Numbered from the stretch's first letter, positions 1 to 10,984 are shown. The stretch is 64,000 nucleotides of DNA from Rhynchopus euleeides (GCA_963210315.1 OY723295.1:1590501-1654500), one strand, 5' to 3'. Numbers and translations: made by a program. The notes: generated by a model from the sequence alone, not told the origin.

Positions 1-97
1 CCTATGTAGGGCGAGGGGGCGTTCATGACCCACACACAGCTCTCTTGGTCACACAGCTCCCTTCACAGGTATCACAGTTGATTGGTGTTGCAATACA

Positions 98-1288
98 ATG
101 CGCTTCCACCCGGAGCTTGAGCGTTACGTGCAGTGGGATGTCCTCCTCATGCTGCCTGTGATGTACCTGGGCGTGGTGTACGCGCTCAAGACCTTCATGG
201 TATGTTATTGTCACAAGCTTGTGTTGACAGTGGTTGTCCCGCCTGTGGGAGAGTATCCGGTGGGTGGGGCAGCAGCACTGCAGTCTGGCGTGTCAACACT
301 TCACACAGTCACCCCTGCCCTCTTCCCGCCCGCAGAAGGACCGCGAGGAGATGAAGAACCTGAAGGTGCCGATGCTCATCTACAACTGGACGCAGGTTGC
401 GGTCAGCGGTGTGATGACCTACGAGCTGCTGAAGGTATGCATTGCAAGTATGCTGAACCCAACACACACGCGCTGCAGCACATGGGGTTCCCCAACGTCT
501 TCGCCCTGGGGTCTGACTTCACGGAGCACGCTGAGTTCTGGATCTTCGTGCACTACCTGACGAAGATCCTGGACATGTTCGATACCGTCTTCATCGTTCT
601 TCGCAAGAAGGACCGCCAGCTCAGCTTCCTCCACATGTACCACCACGCGAGCATCGGTGTCGTCTGGGGCTGGCTGCTTCTGGTATGCACCGTCATCTCC
701 GCCACCACACCACACCACCCCACACCTTGGCACTGACCTTTTGCCTCTTCGTGCCACTGCCTGCATGTTGGATTTGAATGTGAGTGTCAACTCTCTCTTG
801 TGCCACACCTGTGGCTCACACGAACCTTTTTCTCCGCCCCCTGTGTTTTTTGCGTCACTACCACACCCCACCCCACACAGAACGGGTACGCGGGTGGCAC
901 GGGGTACTACGGCGCATGGGTGAACTCCCTGGTGCACACCGTGATGTACTTCCACTACGGGTGGGTCGCCCTCGGCTTCAACAACCCCTTCAAGAAGTTC
1001 GTCACCACGCTGCAGATCTCGCAGTTCTACTCCTGCATGGCACACGCCGTGTTCGTGACCCTGTGGGACACGGAGCACTTCCCCTTCCGGATCTGCATCA
1101 TCCAGCTGGCCTACCACTGCACCATGATCGCGCTCTTCACCGGTTTCTTCAAGGAGACCTACAAGGCGGCCAAGCCGTTTGTCAAGAGCATCCCCGCTGA
1201 GGACATCACCAAGATGGACACCAACAAGAAGGACCTCACGCAGCGCAGCACCCCGATGCCGCCCATCCCCGGCTTCTCTGAGGAGTAG
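98..1288 (+). CDS. ELO: ELO-family very-long-chain fatty acid elongase (3-ketoacyl-CoA synthase), 4 exons
   Basis: ELO proteins are ER multi-pass membrane enzymes that condense malonyl-CoA with an acyl-CoA, the first step of elongation. Exons 98-199, 336-434, 479-682 and 881-1288 join in phase 0 to give about 270 residues, normal for the family. Visible family signatures are the KILDMFDTVF stretch, the catalytic histidine box in LHMYHHAS (exon 3), NSLVHTVMYFHY and TTLQISQF (exon 4). Introns start GTATG and end CAG; the second is only 44 bp. The C-terminus is a short hydrophilic tail rather than an obvious KKxx signal. ATG 98 is the first usable start; a pyrimidine-rich AG lies just upstream (about 60-77), so a further 5' exon or a trans-splice acceptor is possible and the N-terminus is the weakest part. 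The family call is secure; substrate chain length cannot be read from sequence. Confidence 0.93.
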
Positions 1289-3600
1289 ACAATTCCTCAG
1301 GCAGCGGTGAGGGCGGGAGGTGTGAGTGTGTGAGTGCGCCTATAGGGGGAGGATATCCCCGGTTGGGTGGAAAGCAGGAAATGTTCTTCTCCGTGAGCCC
1401 ACCCTATTTTTTACCGGGCATTTTCCCCCCCCTTTCCCCCCCCCTCACCTTTGCCCCCCCTCACGCTAGGGAGGCCTTTCGAAAAGGAGGGTTTCTCTGT
1501 TTGGCTTCGTGTGGCAAGACACATCAACATTGTGTTGCCCGAGGCGTGCTTTGTTATTTCCCCTCGTCTCCCTTTCTCCCCCGTCTTCTGGGAGAAGGGA
1601 TCCCGAAAAATAGTATCACGTATTTTTTTCTCATGAGTTCCGAAAAAGGGTGTTTTTTTTGTTGAGATTTGTGGCTGAGATATGGGGGGTGGGATAAGCG
1701 ATGCGAAAAAAAATATCTACTGTACTGACCCACCCCACCCCACCCCCACCGCATGGATTTGCTCCTCTGTTGCTTTTTTTTGCATGCGAGGGAGAGGGGG
1801 GGGGGGTGGGGAGGGGCTGTGTGTGGCGCTGGAAACCACAACCCCCCCCCCCCCCCCCTCCCACAAACCCCCCAACCCACCCTCCAGGAGGAGGAGGGAG
1901 GGGGAAGAAAAGGGAATTACAAACGGCAAGGGAACAGGCGGGCCGATGATTTTTTTGGTTCGTTGTTCCCCTGCCCCACCGCCTTTTCCTTCCTCTCCCC
2001 ACCCCCCCCCCCCTACCTGGTTGCCAGTGTTGTGACTATTGTGTGTGTGGCGTGATTCTCTCTCTCTCCCTCGCCCTCCCCCCCCCCCCCCTCCCATCTC
2101 AAGTGATTTGACAGCGCGCCCGCTGGCGTGCTGCTTCCACCACACACCCTCTCCCTGTTTGCCAGGGTAGACCCTAAACAAGAAGGAAAAAAAAATAACA
2201 CGAGCAAATTCCCCCACTTTTTTCCCCACCCCGCCGCACCCAGCCTTCCTCACTGTGCTGAACGCGGGTTGCATTCCTCGCTGGACGTTGTGTGCCTGAG
2301 CTGCAGCCTCTGCAGGATGCGTTTTGCCCGGTTCGAAATGAAGTTTTTTTTGTGCCCCCTTGTCATCATCGGAGGTGGGGTGATGGGGGGTAGGGGGGAC
2401 GAGAAAGACCATTAAGGCGCAGTGTTGAAGTGCATGCCGTTTGGAGGGTGCGTACCTTCACCCCCGCCCTCCTTTTTTTTTCTTTGCGATGTGTGGTGCG
2501 AAAGTCCTCATCATTGCGGATCTATTTCGCTGCGCTTGGGGGATCCGAGGCGACACTGACTCGGCATCGAAAATAAAAAAAGGCAACGTTTCTATGTGAG
2601 ACGAAAACCTGCTGTGTGCTGCCCTGACTTTTTTTTTGCAGCAAAATGGCATTTTTTCTTCATTCCAATCTTCTTCTTCGGTTATAATAAAGTAACGTAT
2701 ATCACCCCACCCTGCCCTCATCCTTCATACCTCTCGGCACCGCCCTGCCTTCTCCATTTTCCGTTTTGTGGATCAAAACCTAGGTGTGGTGTGTTCAGTG
2801 GACAGAGGTGTTGGCGTGGAGAGGTGGATAGAGGAGGGGTGTTGGGAGTATGTACATCTTCTTCTCTCTACTATTCCCCCGCGGCGGAACCCCCTCATAC
2901 GCCCCCCCCCCCCACCCCCCCCCCCCCCCCCCTCATGTGTCGCTCTTTTTTTTCGGATTTGGCGCACAAACAGCAGCCTTTTCCATATTTCTATCCTTCT
3001 TCCCAAACCAACCAACCAAAAAAACACCACCACCACCTCCTCCTCCTCCCCCCGTTTTCTCTTCTCGATATCACACCCCCCATCCCCCCCCCCCCCCCCA
3101 TTTCATCTCCTTGTGCTTTTTTTTGTCATTTGATGTCTCTTCACGCTTATCACAATTGGGCGGGGCTTTGTTTTACCCCACCACTCACCCTCCCCCCCCC
3201 CCCCCCAAACCCCTCTTCAAATGCACAGAAAACTTATGTTTTCTGGCTGGGTTTGAAGAGAGGTCTCTTGGGCCATCGTTATATTTTTCGTCCTCCTTTG
3301 GTCCATCCTCTTCCTCTTCCTCTCCCCCCTGCTCACTGTTGCGGAGAAAAATGTCGAAAAATATGCCGTGTCAAAAACTGAATCTGCGGAGTATGTCGCA
3401 AGAAGGCCCAGGCCCAGTGGCATCTTTGCGTGAAAGCGAGAATTCTCTCAGAAAGTAGCACAAAAAAAAATGCCCACATGCCCCCCCCTCCATGACTCCC
3501 CGTTTCCCACCCAAGGCTCAAGATTCCTGGGCACTCTCGCTGAGCAAACTGGAATCTGTGTAACGCAAGGCTCATGTCAGAGCTAAATGAATGAAATGTA
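1289..3600. other. Gene-free spacer, homopolymer-rich
   Basis: No convincing exon is visible. The stretch holds many C- and G-runs of 8-18 nt (for example around 1840-1860, 2080-2092, 2905-2932, 3080-3100, 3190-3207), A/T runs and pyrimidine-rich tracts. Open frames crossing it are products of proline/glycine homopolymer codons in several frames and are not credible proteins. Confidence 0.7.
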
Positions 3601-3602
3601 TA

Positions 3603-3711
3603 GGGGGCCCTCGCTACGAGTCACTGTGAGTCACGAGTCGTCAGTTGTCAGCCAAACATGGCTGACTTCTCACTTTTTCTCACTCAGTCACACTTGGTAG
3701 CGAGGGCCCCC
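3603..3711. repeat. Foldback (MITE-like) element with 15-bp terminal inverted repeats
   Basis: GGGGGCCCTCGCTAC at 3603-3617 is the exact reverse complement of 3697-3711. Nested inside is a second perfect 8-bp inverted pair (3647-3654 and 3659-3666), so the whole segment can fold into a cruciform or hairpin. Size and shape suit a miniature non-autonomous DNA element. No clear target-site duplication is visible and no second copy occurs here. Confidence 0.55.
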
Positions 3712-3823
3712 ATAGTTGTCTCAATGGGTCTGAGGGCGGTTCTCGCCTATACCACTGAAGATGCTGAACACTGCCCCCTACCCTACTTTGTGGGGAAATG
3801 GGCGACAATGGGACAGAACGGGT

Positions 3824-3870
3824 CTGTGTAGTAGCCTAGCTCTCGCAGTGCCTGTGATTGTCGACACCAA
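3824..3870 (+). repeat. Dispersed repeat family B, copy 1
   Basis: A roughly 47-bp block containing GTAGCCTAGC, CGCAGTG and GATTGTCGACACCAA recurs in modified form at 15358-15405 and 50321-50368. All three copies are in the same orientation and in gene-free DNA. Function unknown; it may be the end of a mobile element or a small conserved site. Confidence 0.55.
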
Positions 3871-3981
3871 AAAAAAATGCACACATCCAAGTTGGGGTAA
3901 TGGTTTGCCGATACCAACAACATGAAAACCATACCATACCATGCTGTCTCTCCTTTGGGAATCGCCCCCCCCCCCCCCCCC

Positions 3982-5132
3982 TAGGGGGGGTCAAATGGGG
4001 GTGACAAACACGATTTTTCAAAAAACCGGCGCAGAGGCCCCAAAGCCCCCGTAAACCCTCCAAACCCCCCCAGATCGGTCCGGAAACCCATCGAACCCCA
4101 CTTTTCCACCATTCCGGGCACCTCAGGTGCCCGAATTGGGGTACCTAAATTTTGTGCCACCGTTTGGTACCGGACAGTGCCACTGTGTGGGAGGTTGGAA
4201 AAGAAAATGCCCCAACACACCACATCTGAGGGTTGCAATGCATGTTGCTTGCCAACCACGTCATCCGGTGGGTGTCAGGCGCTATGTAGGTGGCATTAGC
4301 CAGGTCTTCGATGTGTTCTGGCTTGTATATATACCTCCCTGCCTGCGGCACAGGCACTGCCTTTGTCCCCCACACCAGCCACAGAGAGCGTATTGTACTC
4401 GGTCCACGGTTGCTGATTCATTGTGATGCGTTGTATCCTCGAGTGAACGTCACACACTAGTGGCACCACCACCCGCCATCCGAGAGCTGTATTGACTTTG
4501 CGCGCTTCCGTTGTATTCACCTCGCCACGCATATTGCACCGTTCAGTACCAGTGCTCTTGGGCCAGGCAAAGTAGACCGCAGCAACTACCAATTCTGGCA
4601 CAATGGGTACCACGACAGCGCACTTCATGTGTTCCCGGAATGTACAGCTCGTGTTGCAACAGTCGTTGTCAACACATCCCGGTTGTGGAGCACTGCTGCA
4701 CAGGAATCACACGACCATCTGGACTGTTCCGTACCTACAGGCAGCCTCCCGGTGCATGGTGGCAGGGAGGTACATATACAAGCCAGAACTCATCGAAGAC
4801 CTGGCTAATGCCACCTACATAGCGCCTGACACCCACCGGATGACGTGGTTGGCAAGCAACATGCATTGCAACCCTCAGATGTGGTGTGTTGGGGCATTTT
4901 CTTTTCCAACCTCCCACACAGTGGCACTGTACGGTACCAAACGGTGGCACAAAATTTAGGTACCCCAATTCGGGCACCTGAGGTGCCCGGAATGGTGGAA
5001 AAGTGGGGTTCGATGGGTTTCCGGACCGATCTGGGGGGGTTTGGAGGGTTTACGGGGGCTTTGGGGCCTCTGCGCCGGTTTTTTGAAAAATCGTGTTTGT
5101 CCACGTAAAAGGGTGGCATTTGACCCCCCCTA
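3982..5132. mobile_element. Element with ~365-bp inverted arms around a ~417-bp centre
   Basis: The left arm (3982-4343) and right arm (4761-5132) are near-identical reverse complements, from TAGGGGGGTCAAAT at the outer edges to the CCTCCCTGCC boundary inside. The main difference is a short block next to the outer end (left GGGGGTGA, right longer). Both ends abut C-homopolymers. The 417-bp centre (4344-4760) has no convincing coding frame. Long terminal inverted repeats with no transposase suggest a non-autonomous foldback transposon; an inverted duplication of another repeat is the alternative. Confidence 0.65.
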
Positions 5133-5206
5133 CCCCCCCCCCCCCCCCCCCGCCCCCCCCCCCCCCCTCTCTCCTGGTTGCACGACGCGCTGGCAGAAAT
5201 TTCCTG

Positions 5207-5479
5207 AACCGGTTTGAAAACAGTAACCGGTTCCTTGGGAACCGGTTGAAATCACAACGGCAAACCGGTTACTGACAAATCCGAACCGGTTGAGGACAGG
5301 TTCAGAACCGGCTGGGACCGGTTCTGAAACTGGCAAGAACCGGTTCGTGAACCGGTTTGCAGGAACCGGTTTCAGAACCGGTTCGAGAACCGGTTCACGA
5401 ACCGGTTCCGGAACCGGTTCGTGAACCGGTTTCAGAACCGGTTCTGGAACCGGTTCCAGAACCGGTTCTGAAACCGGTT
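5207..5479. repeat. Palindromic AACCGGTT array, 12-bp period
   Basis: Seventeen exact AACCGGTT palindromes occur in 273 bp, with at least three one- or two-mismatch copies between 5305 and 5335. From 5364 to 5479 the starts fall every 12 bp without exception (5364, 5376, 5388 and so on to 5472); earlier copies are more irregular. The 4-bp linkers are mostly palindromic too (CTGG, CCAG, TCGA), so almost the whole array is self-complementary. Confidence 0.9.
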
Positions 5480-5615
5480 CCCCCAGTCCTGACCGGATTT
5501 CTATAGGGGGACCCTTTCGAATTTTTTTTTCGGGGGGTAAATTGAACGTTTTTGGCCATTTGAAGCCACTGCGACCATTCCCGGGCCTCGGAAATCAGAT
5601 TCTTGCCCCTCAAAT

Positions 5616-5662
5616 GCGGTACCGGTCCGGACGAAAATCCGGACCGGAACCGCAGGTACCGC
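5616..5662. repeat. Nested palindrome
   Basis: GCGGTACC (5616-5623) pairs with GGTACCGC (5655-5662), and inside it GGTCCGGA (5624-5631) pairs with TCCGGACC (5638-5645) around CGAAAA. It lies about 140 bp downstream of the AACCGGTT array and shares the CCGG theme. Otherwise 5480-6108 holds no recognisable gene. Confidence 0.6.
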
Positions 5663-6108
5663 ATGCAGCCGCCCCAGCGCCGCCCTCCCCACCCCCCTCC
5701 CCAGCCTGTCCCAGAAGAGGTCGCTTTTCCCATTGGTGCCTGCCTATGTATTGCCTCTGTTGTGCCTGCGCCTGTGCCTCCCTGCCCTGTATTTTTTTAC
5801 CCTCACGGGTATAGGGCAGTCCACCCCCTCCCCCCAAAAATCGTTCGCATCATCTTGGCGCCCATTCCTTCCACTTTCTGGATGTGTTTGGTATTTCCGA
5901 ACGGAATTTTCCAGCGTCAAGACTGATACCTCGCCGTTTTAGAGTCAGACACTTCTACCGCCGCTGCGATTTGCGATACGGTAGTTGTGCAGAAATGCTA
6001 ACATTTAATTTGCTCTGTGGAACCTGGACTGCACCTTCTGGGCTGTGAGTCTGTAGATAGTTGGACAGTTGCGGAACCCATCCTTTGTGTGCCTCCGACT
6101 TGAGGAGC

Positions 6109-6384
6109 TGTCGACTTCAGAACCAAGGTTCAGAACGAAGATGACGACCTGCTGTGAGCTGCAAACCTTCTTGACACACCTACCGTACCTGCATTACACT
6201 CGTGGTAATTCCATACCCCTGGAAACAGGAGACCACCGTCTGTTCACAGATGGTCTTGAGCGTGGTAGCCATCTTTGCTATGGAGTCACGATTAAGTCTT
6301 TGTGGTCACGTGGGCCCATGAGCAGCGGATACACTTGGAGTGGAGGGAGGGGGTGCGGTTCTGGAAAAGCGGGTCTGAATCTGG
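6109..6384 (+). repeat. Direct repeat, left copy
   Basis: About 276 bp aligned over most of its length with 9366-9653. Shared blocks include TTCAGAACCAAGG, CTGCTGTGAGCTGCA, TTGACACACCT, GGTAGCCATCTTTGCTATGG, ATGAGCAGCGGATACA and GGTCTGAATCTG. The copies are clearly diverged, so the duplication is old. With the right copy it brackets about 3 kb and may be an LTR-like pair. Confidence 0.6.
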
Positions 6385-7347
6385 TCAAGGACGACTGAGG
6401 GCTTCAGTTCGAGTTTAATGTGGGTCCAAGGGTACACAGGAGATCACTGCTTGCATATTCAACCTGCTTGTCATCCTCTGGTTACTGTTCAACGGCTCGA
6501 ACTCCTCGACTTTCCTTGGCTGACTGAAATGAAACAATACGTAAGTGCTGCTATTGTGTTGTTCCCCTGACAGAGGAACACAAGGGAAGGGTACTGCAGC
6601 TGTCCACGAAGTGGCTCGACGTAGCCACCTCACGCTGCCTAGAGGGTCGGTTCAGGTTGAAGCAGAGCAATTAAGTGTTAGGGGGGGTCTTCGCTCCATC
6701 CGCCAAAAAAAACCAAAAAAAACCGGAAAAAACCGGAAAAAACCCGTGAAAAAGTCGGAAAAAAAGAGTGTGGGGAGTTGGGTCCAGTTTAGCAAAGTGA
6801 GCTTATTTTTCGAAATTTGAAAAATTGGGGACACCAAAAGTCCCCAGAAAAATCTTCGACTTGGCCCGCAGAGAGATTTTTTTTGGTGAAAAACGATTTC
6901 AACAGTTGTCCAACAGTTGCTGTACAAGACGGCACACCGTTCTCTGCGCATGGGCTGCTGCACGTGAATCATTTGGATGTCCGAGGGGCTATCGGAACGA
7001 GGAGGGCCACGAGCCTGAACTACCCGCCAGCAGTGATCCCGTGCCAGGGCTGGCAGGGGGCCGCGGCCCCACCTCCCTTTTTCTGTAATTCTTTGGGAGG
7101 GTGGGCCGCCAGGGGTGGCATGGCCCTACCCTCGGCCCTACCTCCCGGGTCAGATTTTGGGGCTTTTGGGTTCGGCCTTGTGGCCGAGTTTTCATGCACC
7201 GCAGCGTATGAAAACCCAACGGCATGCTGGGGGCTTGATGGTGTTCATCGAAGCGCCCCTCATCATGTCCCAAGCGAAGGACCATCTCCGCCTGGAATGT
7301 GCAACAGCACCAACCGGTGTGGGGACTCGCCTTCGAAGACTTTCAGG

Positions 7348-7436
7348 ATGTTCACTACCGTGGGCTCCGGCGGCTGGGGGGCTCCGCCCCCCAGACCCCC
7401 TGTAGGCTGTCTCGCGACCAAGTCCTTGCGTGTATG
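7348..7436 (+). repeat. Dispersed repeat family A, copy 1
   Basis: A block starting ATGTTCACTACCGTGG and containing GGCTGGGGGGCTCCGCCCCC and ACCAAGTCCTTGCG recurs at 31418-31506 and 56583-56680 in the same orientation. The GGGGGGC/GCCCCCC core is itself a hairpin. Probably part of a widespread mobile element. Confidence 0.65.
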
Positions 7437-7906
7437 GGATTGATCATCGCACACCATCCACAAAGCGATGCAAGCCATGAGATTTGCTGCCGTTCCTGAA
7501 CACTAGCTGGCAAAGTTTCTCGGGATTGCAGTTTTGCAAGTACTCAAAGGCAATCCAAGATCCCCTGGATTCCTGATTTTTGATCCAGCAGGCGACGACC
7601 AAAGGCAGCAACATCCGGTGCCTCTCGAATTGGGGGAAAATGTTCTGTGGTCGTGTATTCGATCCTGTTTGCATCATACCACGGGAAGTCGGGGCGGGGT
7701 TGGGCTGCACCTTTTTTCTCGCGAGCTCGGCCCACCCTGTGCCCTACCTCTTTTTTGGTTTGCCCGACCCCCAGCGAGATCACTGGCAGCCAGACCTTGT
7801 TCAACATAAACAGCAGACAAGAGAGCAGAATGGAGTGCGGGGCAGCTGCCGTGTTCCCATAAAAACATCGCACCTCTGGCGCTGCCTGCACGAAAGGGAC
7901 GGGTAA

Positions 7907-8200
7907 CCTGCAGGTCACCCACAGCAGCCTACTGCCTACGTTTTATACAAGATCGGCGCCGACGACACGAAAGACTGTTCGATCTGCGGCGCAACAAGAA
8001 TCTCCGGTGGGAACAGAACTGAGCGGCAACAGGATGCAATGCAGGCCCACCTCCGTTGCCCTGCGGCAAGAGCAGTCACATCGATTTCGTTGACAGGGCC
8101 TGCTCACTGGTGTGTGACCACAGCAGATGGTGAGCTGCCCCACGGCAGAACACCTGGGACGGGGGATGGCTGCGACTGGGCATTACCAAACTCGTCATGA
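7907..8200 (+). pseudogene. Zinc-finger-like coding remnant (C-x2-C-x20-H-x2-C)
   Basis: A frame open from 7907 to 8200 reads through CSICG and, twenty residues after the second cysteine, HLRCP. A C-x2-C...H-x2-C arrangement is common at the C-terminal ends of non-LTR retrotransposon proteins and in small zinc fingers. There is no start codon in frame and no longer domain around it, so at best it is a fragment; chance is a real alternative. Confidence 0.25.
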
Positions 8201-8504
8201 TGTAGGACTGCGGACAATTGGTCACCGAGAGCAAGTATGGCTCCCGCTCAGCTCTCACTGAAGCTGAACCAGATGCAAGTGGTGGGGGGAGGAGGGGATC
8301 CCAGGGGAGGACACACCGGTCGGCAACCCACGAGGACTGGCCCGTCCCAGTCAACAGAAGAACAAAGCAGGAACACCGACGCACCTAAACGTCATACTGA
8401 AGTGTGGGAGGAGGAGGCGAGCACAAAAGGGCGTCGGCTACCGCACGCCCTTTGGCCGCAGCCGACGACGACCGAACCGGCCCCCGGCCGGGAGGTGCGT
8501 GTGG

Positions 8505-8935
8505 CGTGGGGGGCGAAGCCCCCCACGCAAGGGGGGTCCGGGGGGCGAAGCCCCCCGGAAAAAAATTTGGGGTTTTTTGGCCTATTTTTGGCCATTTTCC
8601 GCTGCATTTGTTTGATTTTGGGTCGGGAAAGGTATGGCCAGGAAGTGGGAAAAATTGGGGAAAAAGTCGGAAATTTTCAGGTTTGCCCATATAAACCATG
8701 GGTCACAGATTCCGATTTTTGGGTCAGACTCCAAGTTTGACACAAGGGAAAATAGGCAAAAATTTTCACCTATTTTTGGTCACCTAAGGGGGGGGGCTTC
8801 GCTCCGGGTCACTGACCCAAGCTGACCCAGATTGACCCGGAGCGAAGCCCCCCATTTTCCTAAGGTGAAAAACCCCAGGGTGACCCAAATTGACCCAAGT
8901 TGACCCAAATTGACCCGGAGCGAAGACCCCCAGGG
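8505..8935. repeat. Cluster of GGGGGGCGAAGCCCCCC-type hairpins and TGACCC decamers
   Basis: Two tandem stem-loops occur near 8512-8530 and 8548-8566, each a G6 run, CGAA and a C6 run. A larger inverted pair surrounds 8790-8850 (GGGGGCTTCGCTCCGGGTCA against TGACCCGGAGCGAAGCCCCC). After it, TTGACCCAAA/TTGACCCAAG decamers repeat several times (about 8880-8920) and end in another CCGGAGCGAAG. A palindrome centred on AAAATTTT lies near 8752-8777. Confidence 0.6.
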
Positions 8936-9365
8936 GGATGCCTTTGGTCAAGGCCTTTTCTAAAAAAATTGACCCACGGCGCCTGTGTTGTAGCTCGGTC
9001 TACGCCAGGTTCCACACCCCGTCATCGCAAAACGTACACATACACAGAGGCAGGCCTCTGTGGTACGGGAGCATGATGGGAGGAAATTTTGCCTTTTGGT
9101 CAAAAAGGCGCCTTTTTAGAATAAATTGACCCGCAGGGTGGCTGAGTCTTATCAGACAGGCCGACCTATGTTGATCAATGGAACCACACAACCTGTTCAA
9201 CCTGCAAACCACCCGGGGTGGCGGCTGAGTCCTCACCCCTGCCGTAGCATGAGATAAGCCGACGTCGACCTCCGCTCCGGTCTCTCAACAACGGTCGTCA
9301 CCAGTTGAACCGCGTCTGGGAAAGCCTGATCTTTGGATCTGGCCTCCCTGTTGTCACTGTGATTC

Positions 9366-9653
9366 GAAGAACTGTGGGGTTCAGAACCAAGGATGAGGAA
9401 CTGCTGTGAGCTGCACACTCTCTTGACACACCTGCACGTATCTGCGTTACACTCGTGGGAAACCCGAACCCTGTATTTATACAGGAGACTTCCATCTGGG
9501 ACAGTTTCTGTTCCAGATGAGCTTTGACGGTGGTAGCCATCTTTGCTATGGAGCCATCGTCATTGCTATCGTCGTCACTCGGACCCATGAGCAGCGGATA
9601 CAATTGGTGTGGAAGGAGAGGGTGCGGTTCTGGATCAGTAGGTCTGAATCTGA
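9366..9653 (+). repeat. Direct repeat, right copy
   Basis: Diverged partner of 6109-6384 in the same orientation, with blocks in the same order. It differs mainly in the middle (about 9465-9520). See the left copy. Confidence 0.6.
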
Positions 9654-10984
9654 AACACTGTGCTGTGTTTGCAAGCCTTAAAAAAACTAGCGAGGGGCGA
9701 GGGGTGTGTGTGTTACAGTGGGGGTTTTGGGCATCAGAGTTCGCTCGGTGACACCCGCCACTAAATTTAAAAAAATGAAGGTTAACCGCGTATGTTGTGT
9801 GTGTGTGTGTGAGTGAGGTGATTGCGGTTCCTTTTCCTCTTCTTCAGACGAATGTTTCCCCGCCGTCCATCTGTCCGTCCACCCCCCGCCCCCTCTTATT
9901 TTGAACTCAGCCACCCTTCCTCCGGACCCCCACCCCCAGACCCCGGGAGAAGGGTTAGCTTGCGTCCTGCTGTTCTTGGATCTGGTGCCAGTGCCCGATT
10001 GACGTCACCTCCTCTATTTGTGTCTGGTTTCAAGCTGCCCCACGGCTTGGAGAAGGTCGGTGGGGGGTGGGGTGTGAGGGGGGGGGGGGGGGCGCAATCA
10101 TTTGCATCCACATTGTGTCCCCACCCCCCCTCGGGTGGGTTCTTCTGCTGGGTGCTTTGAAAAAAAATCCACAGCGATCACGGCCCTGATTCACCACATC
10201 TCATTCTTGGGTGAATCGCGGTTCTTCCGCTGAACTGGTAACTTTTTTTTGGCCCGAATGGGCTGAATGCGCACCCTCGCTCCGCTACATCCCCCCCTTT
10301 TGCATTTTTCCAAGCCGATGGCCAGCCAGGAGGAGATGTGGTGGGTGAGTCATATCGGACGGGCCTCGCGCCCAACACTGGCACCCTCTGGAGAGCAGGG
10401 GTAACACGTTCTAAGGTGGTGATAGCGGTGGGATGGGGGGAACAACGAAGAAAATGAAACGAGAGACCCCTCACCGTCCCCCTCGCACCCCTCTCCCGCA
10501 CACATGCGCGCGCGCGCGGAGCCAGAGCTGGCCGTCTTATCGCACGTCAGTTTTTTTTGCCGTCGGTGTTGCCAACGCGGCGTGACAACAAAAAACAGCA
10601 CGGGGCTGGAGGCAGCACAGAATCAAACCAGCGGCATCAAAACAACGAAAAAAATAGCCACACAAAACGATGCAAAATGATGCAAACAAACCCAAAAGAA
10701 GAAATACACCCTGGAGAGACGCCCCTCCCCACACCCCCCCCCCCCCCTCCCCCCCACCACCACTGCCACTCCCCACATGGCCCCCTTTTCGTCTGTCGGA
10801 GGGCGCACGCCGGAAAGATGTTTCAAACCAGATATGTTTTGTGATTCGATTCGTAAGTTTACACTTCATCTGGTCGCGATGTTGATTTTTGCCCCATTTT
10901 GACAGACTCTCACAATCCCCCTCACACACCCAACACGTATCCACCCCGCAGGCGGGTTCAACTCGGTGTGCGTGTGTGGGGGAC
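9654..10984. other. Gene-free spacer with microsatellites and C/G runs
   Basis: Holds a GT repeat near 9797-9811, a G-run near 10078-10092, a GCGCGC block near 10507-10517, C-runs near 10735-10755, and a pyrimidine-rich stretch with several AGs before the next gene. No exon recognised. Confidence 0.6.

Larger units (their letters stand above)
6385..9365. other. Interior of the direct-repeat pair; decayed, no intact gene
   Basis: No intact long ORF. The segment contains A-rich tandem AACCGGAAAA-like units (about 6707-6770), one copy of dispersed repeat A (7348-7436), a zinc-finger-like coding remnant (7907-8200) and GC-rich hairpins (8505-8935). The mixture resembles the body of a degenerate, non-autonomous retroelement, but no reverse transcriptase, integrase or transposase motif was found. 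Confidence 0.4.

Noticed and set aside
5207..5479. CRISPR array or telomeric repeat
   Set aside because: The unit is a 12-bp palindrome with no spacers, and it does not resemble TTAGGG-type telomere repeats; the organism is also eukaryotic.
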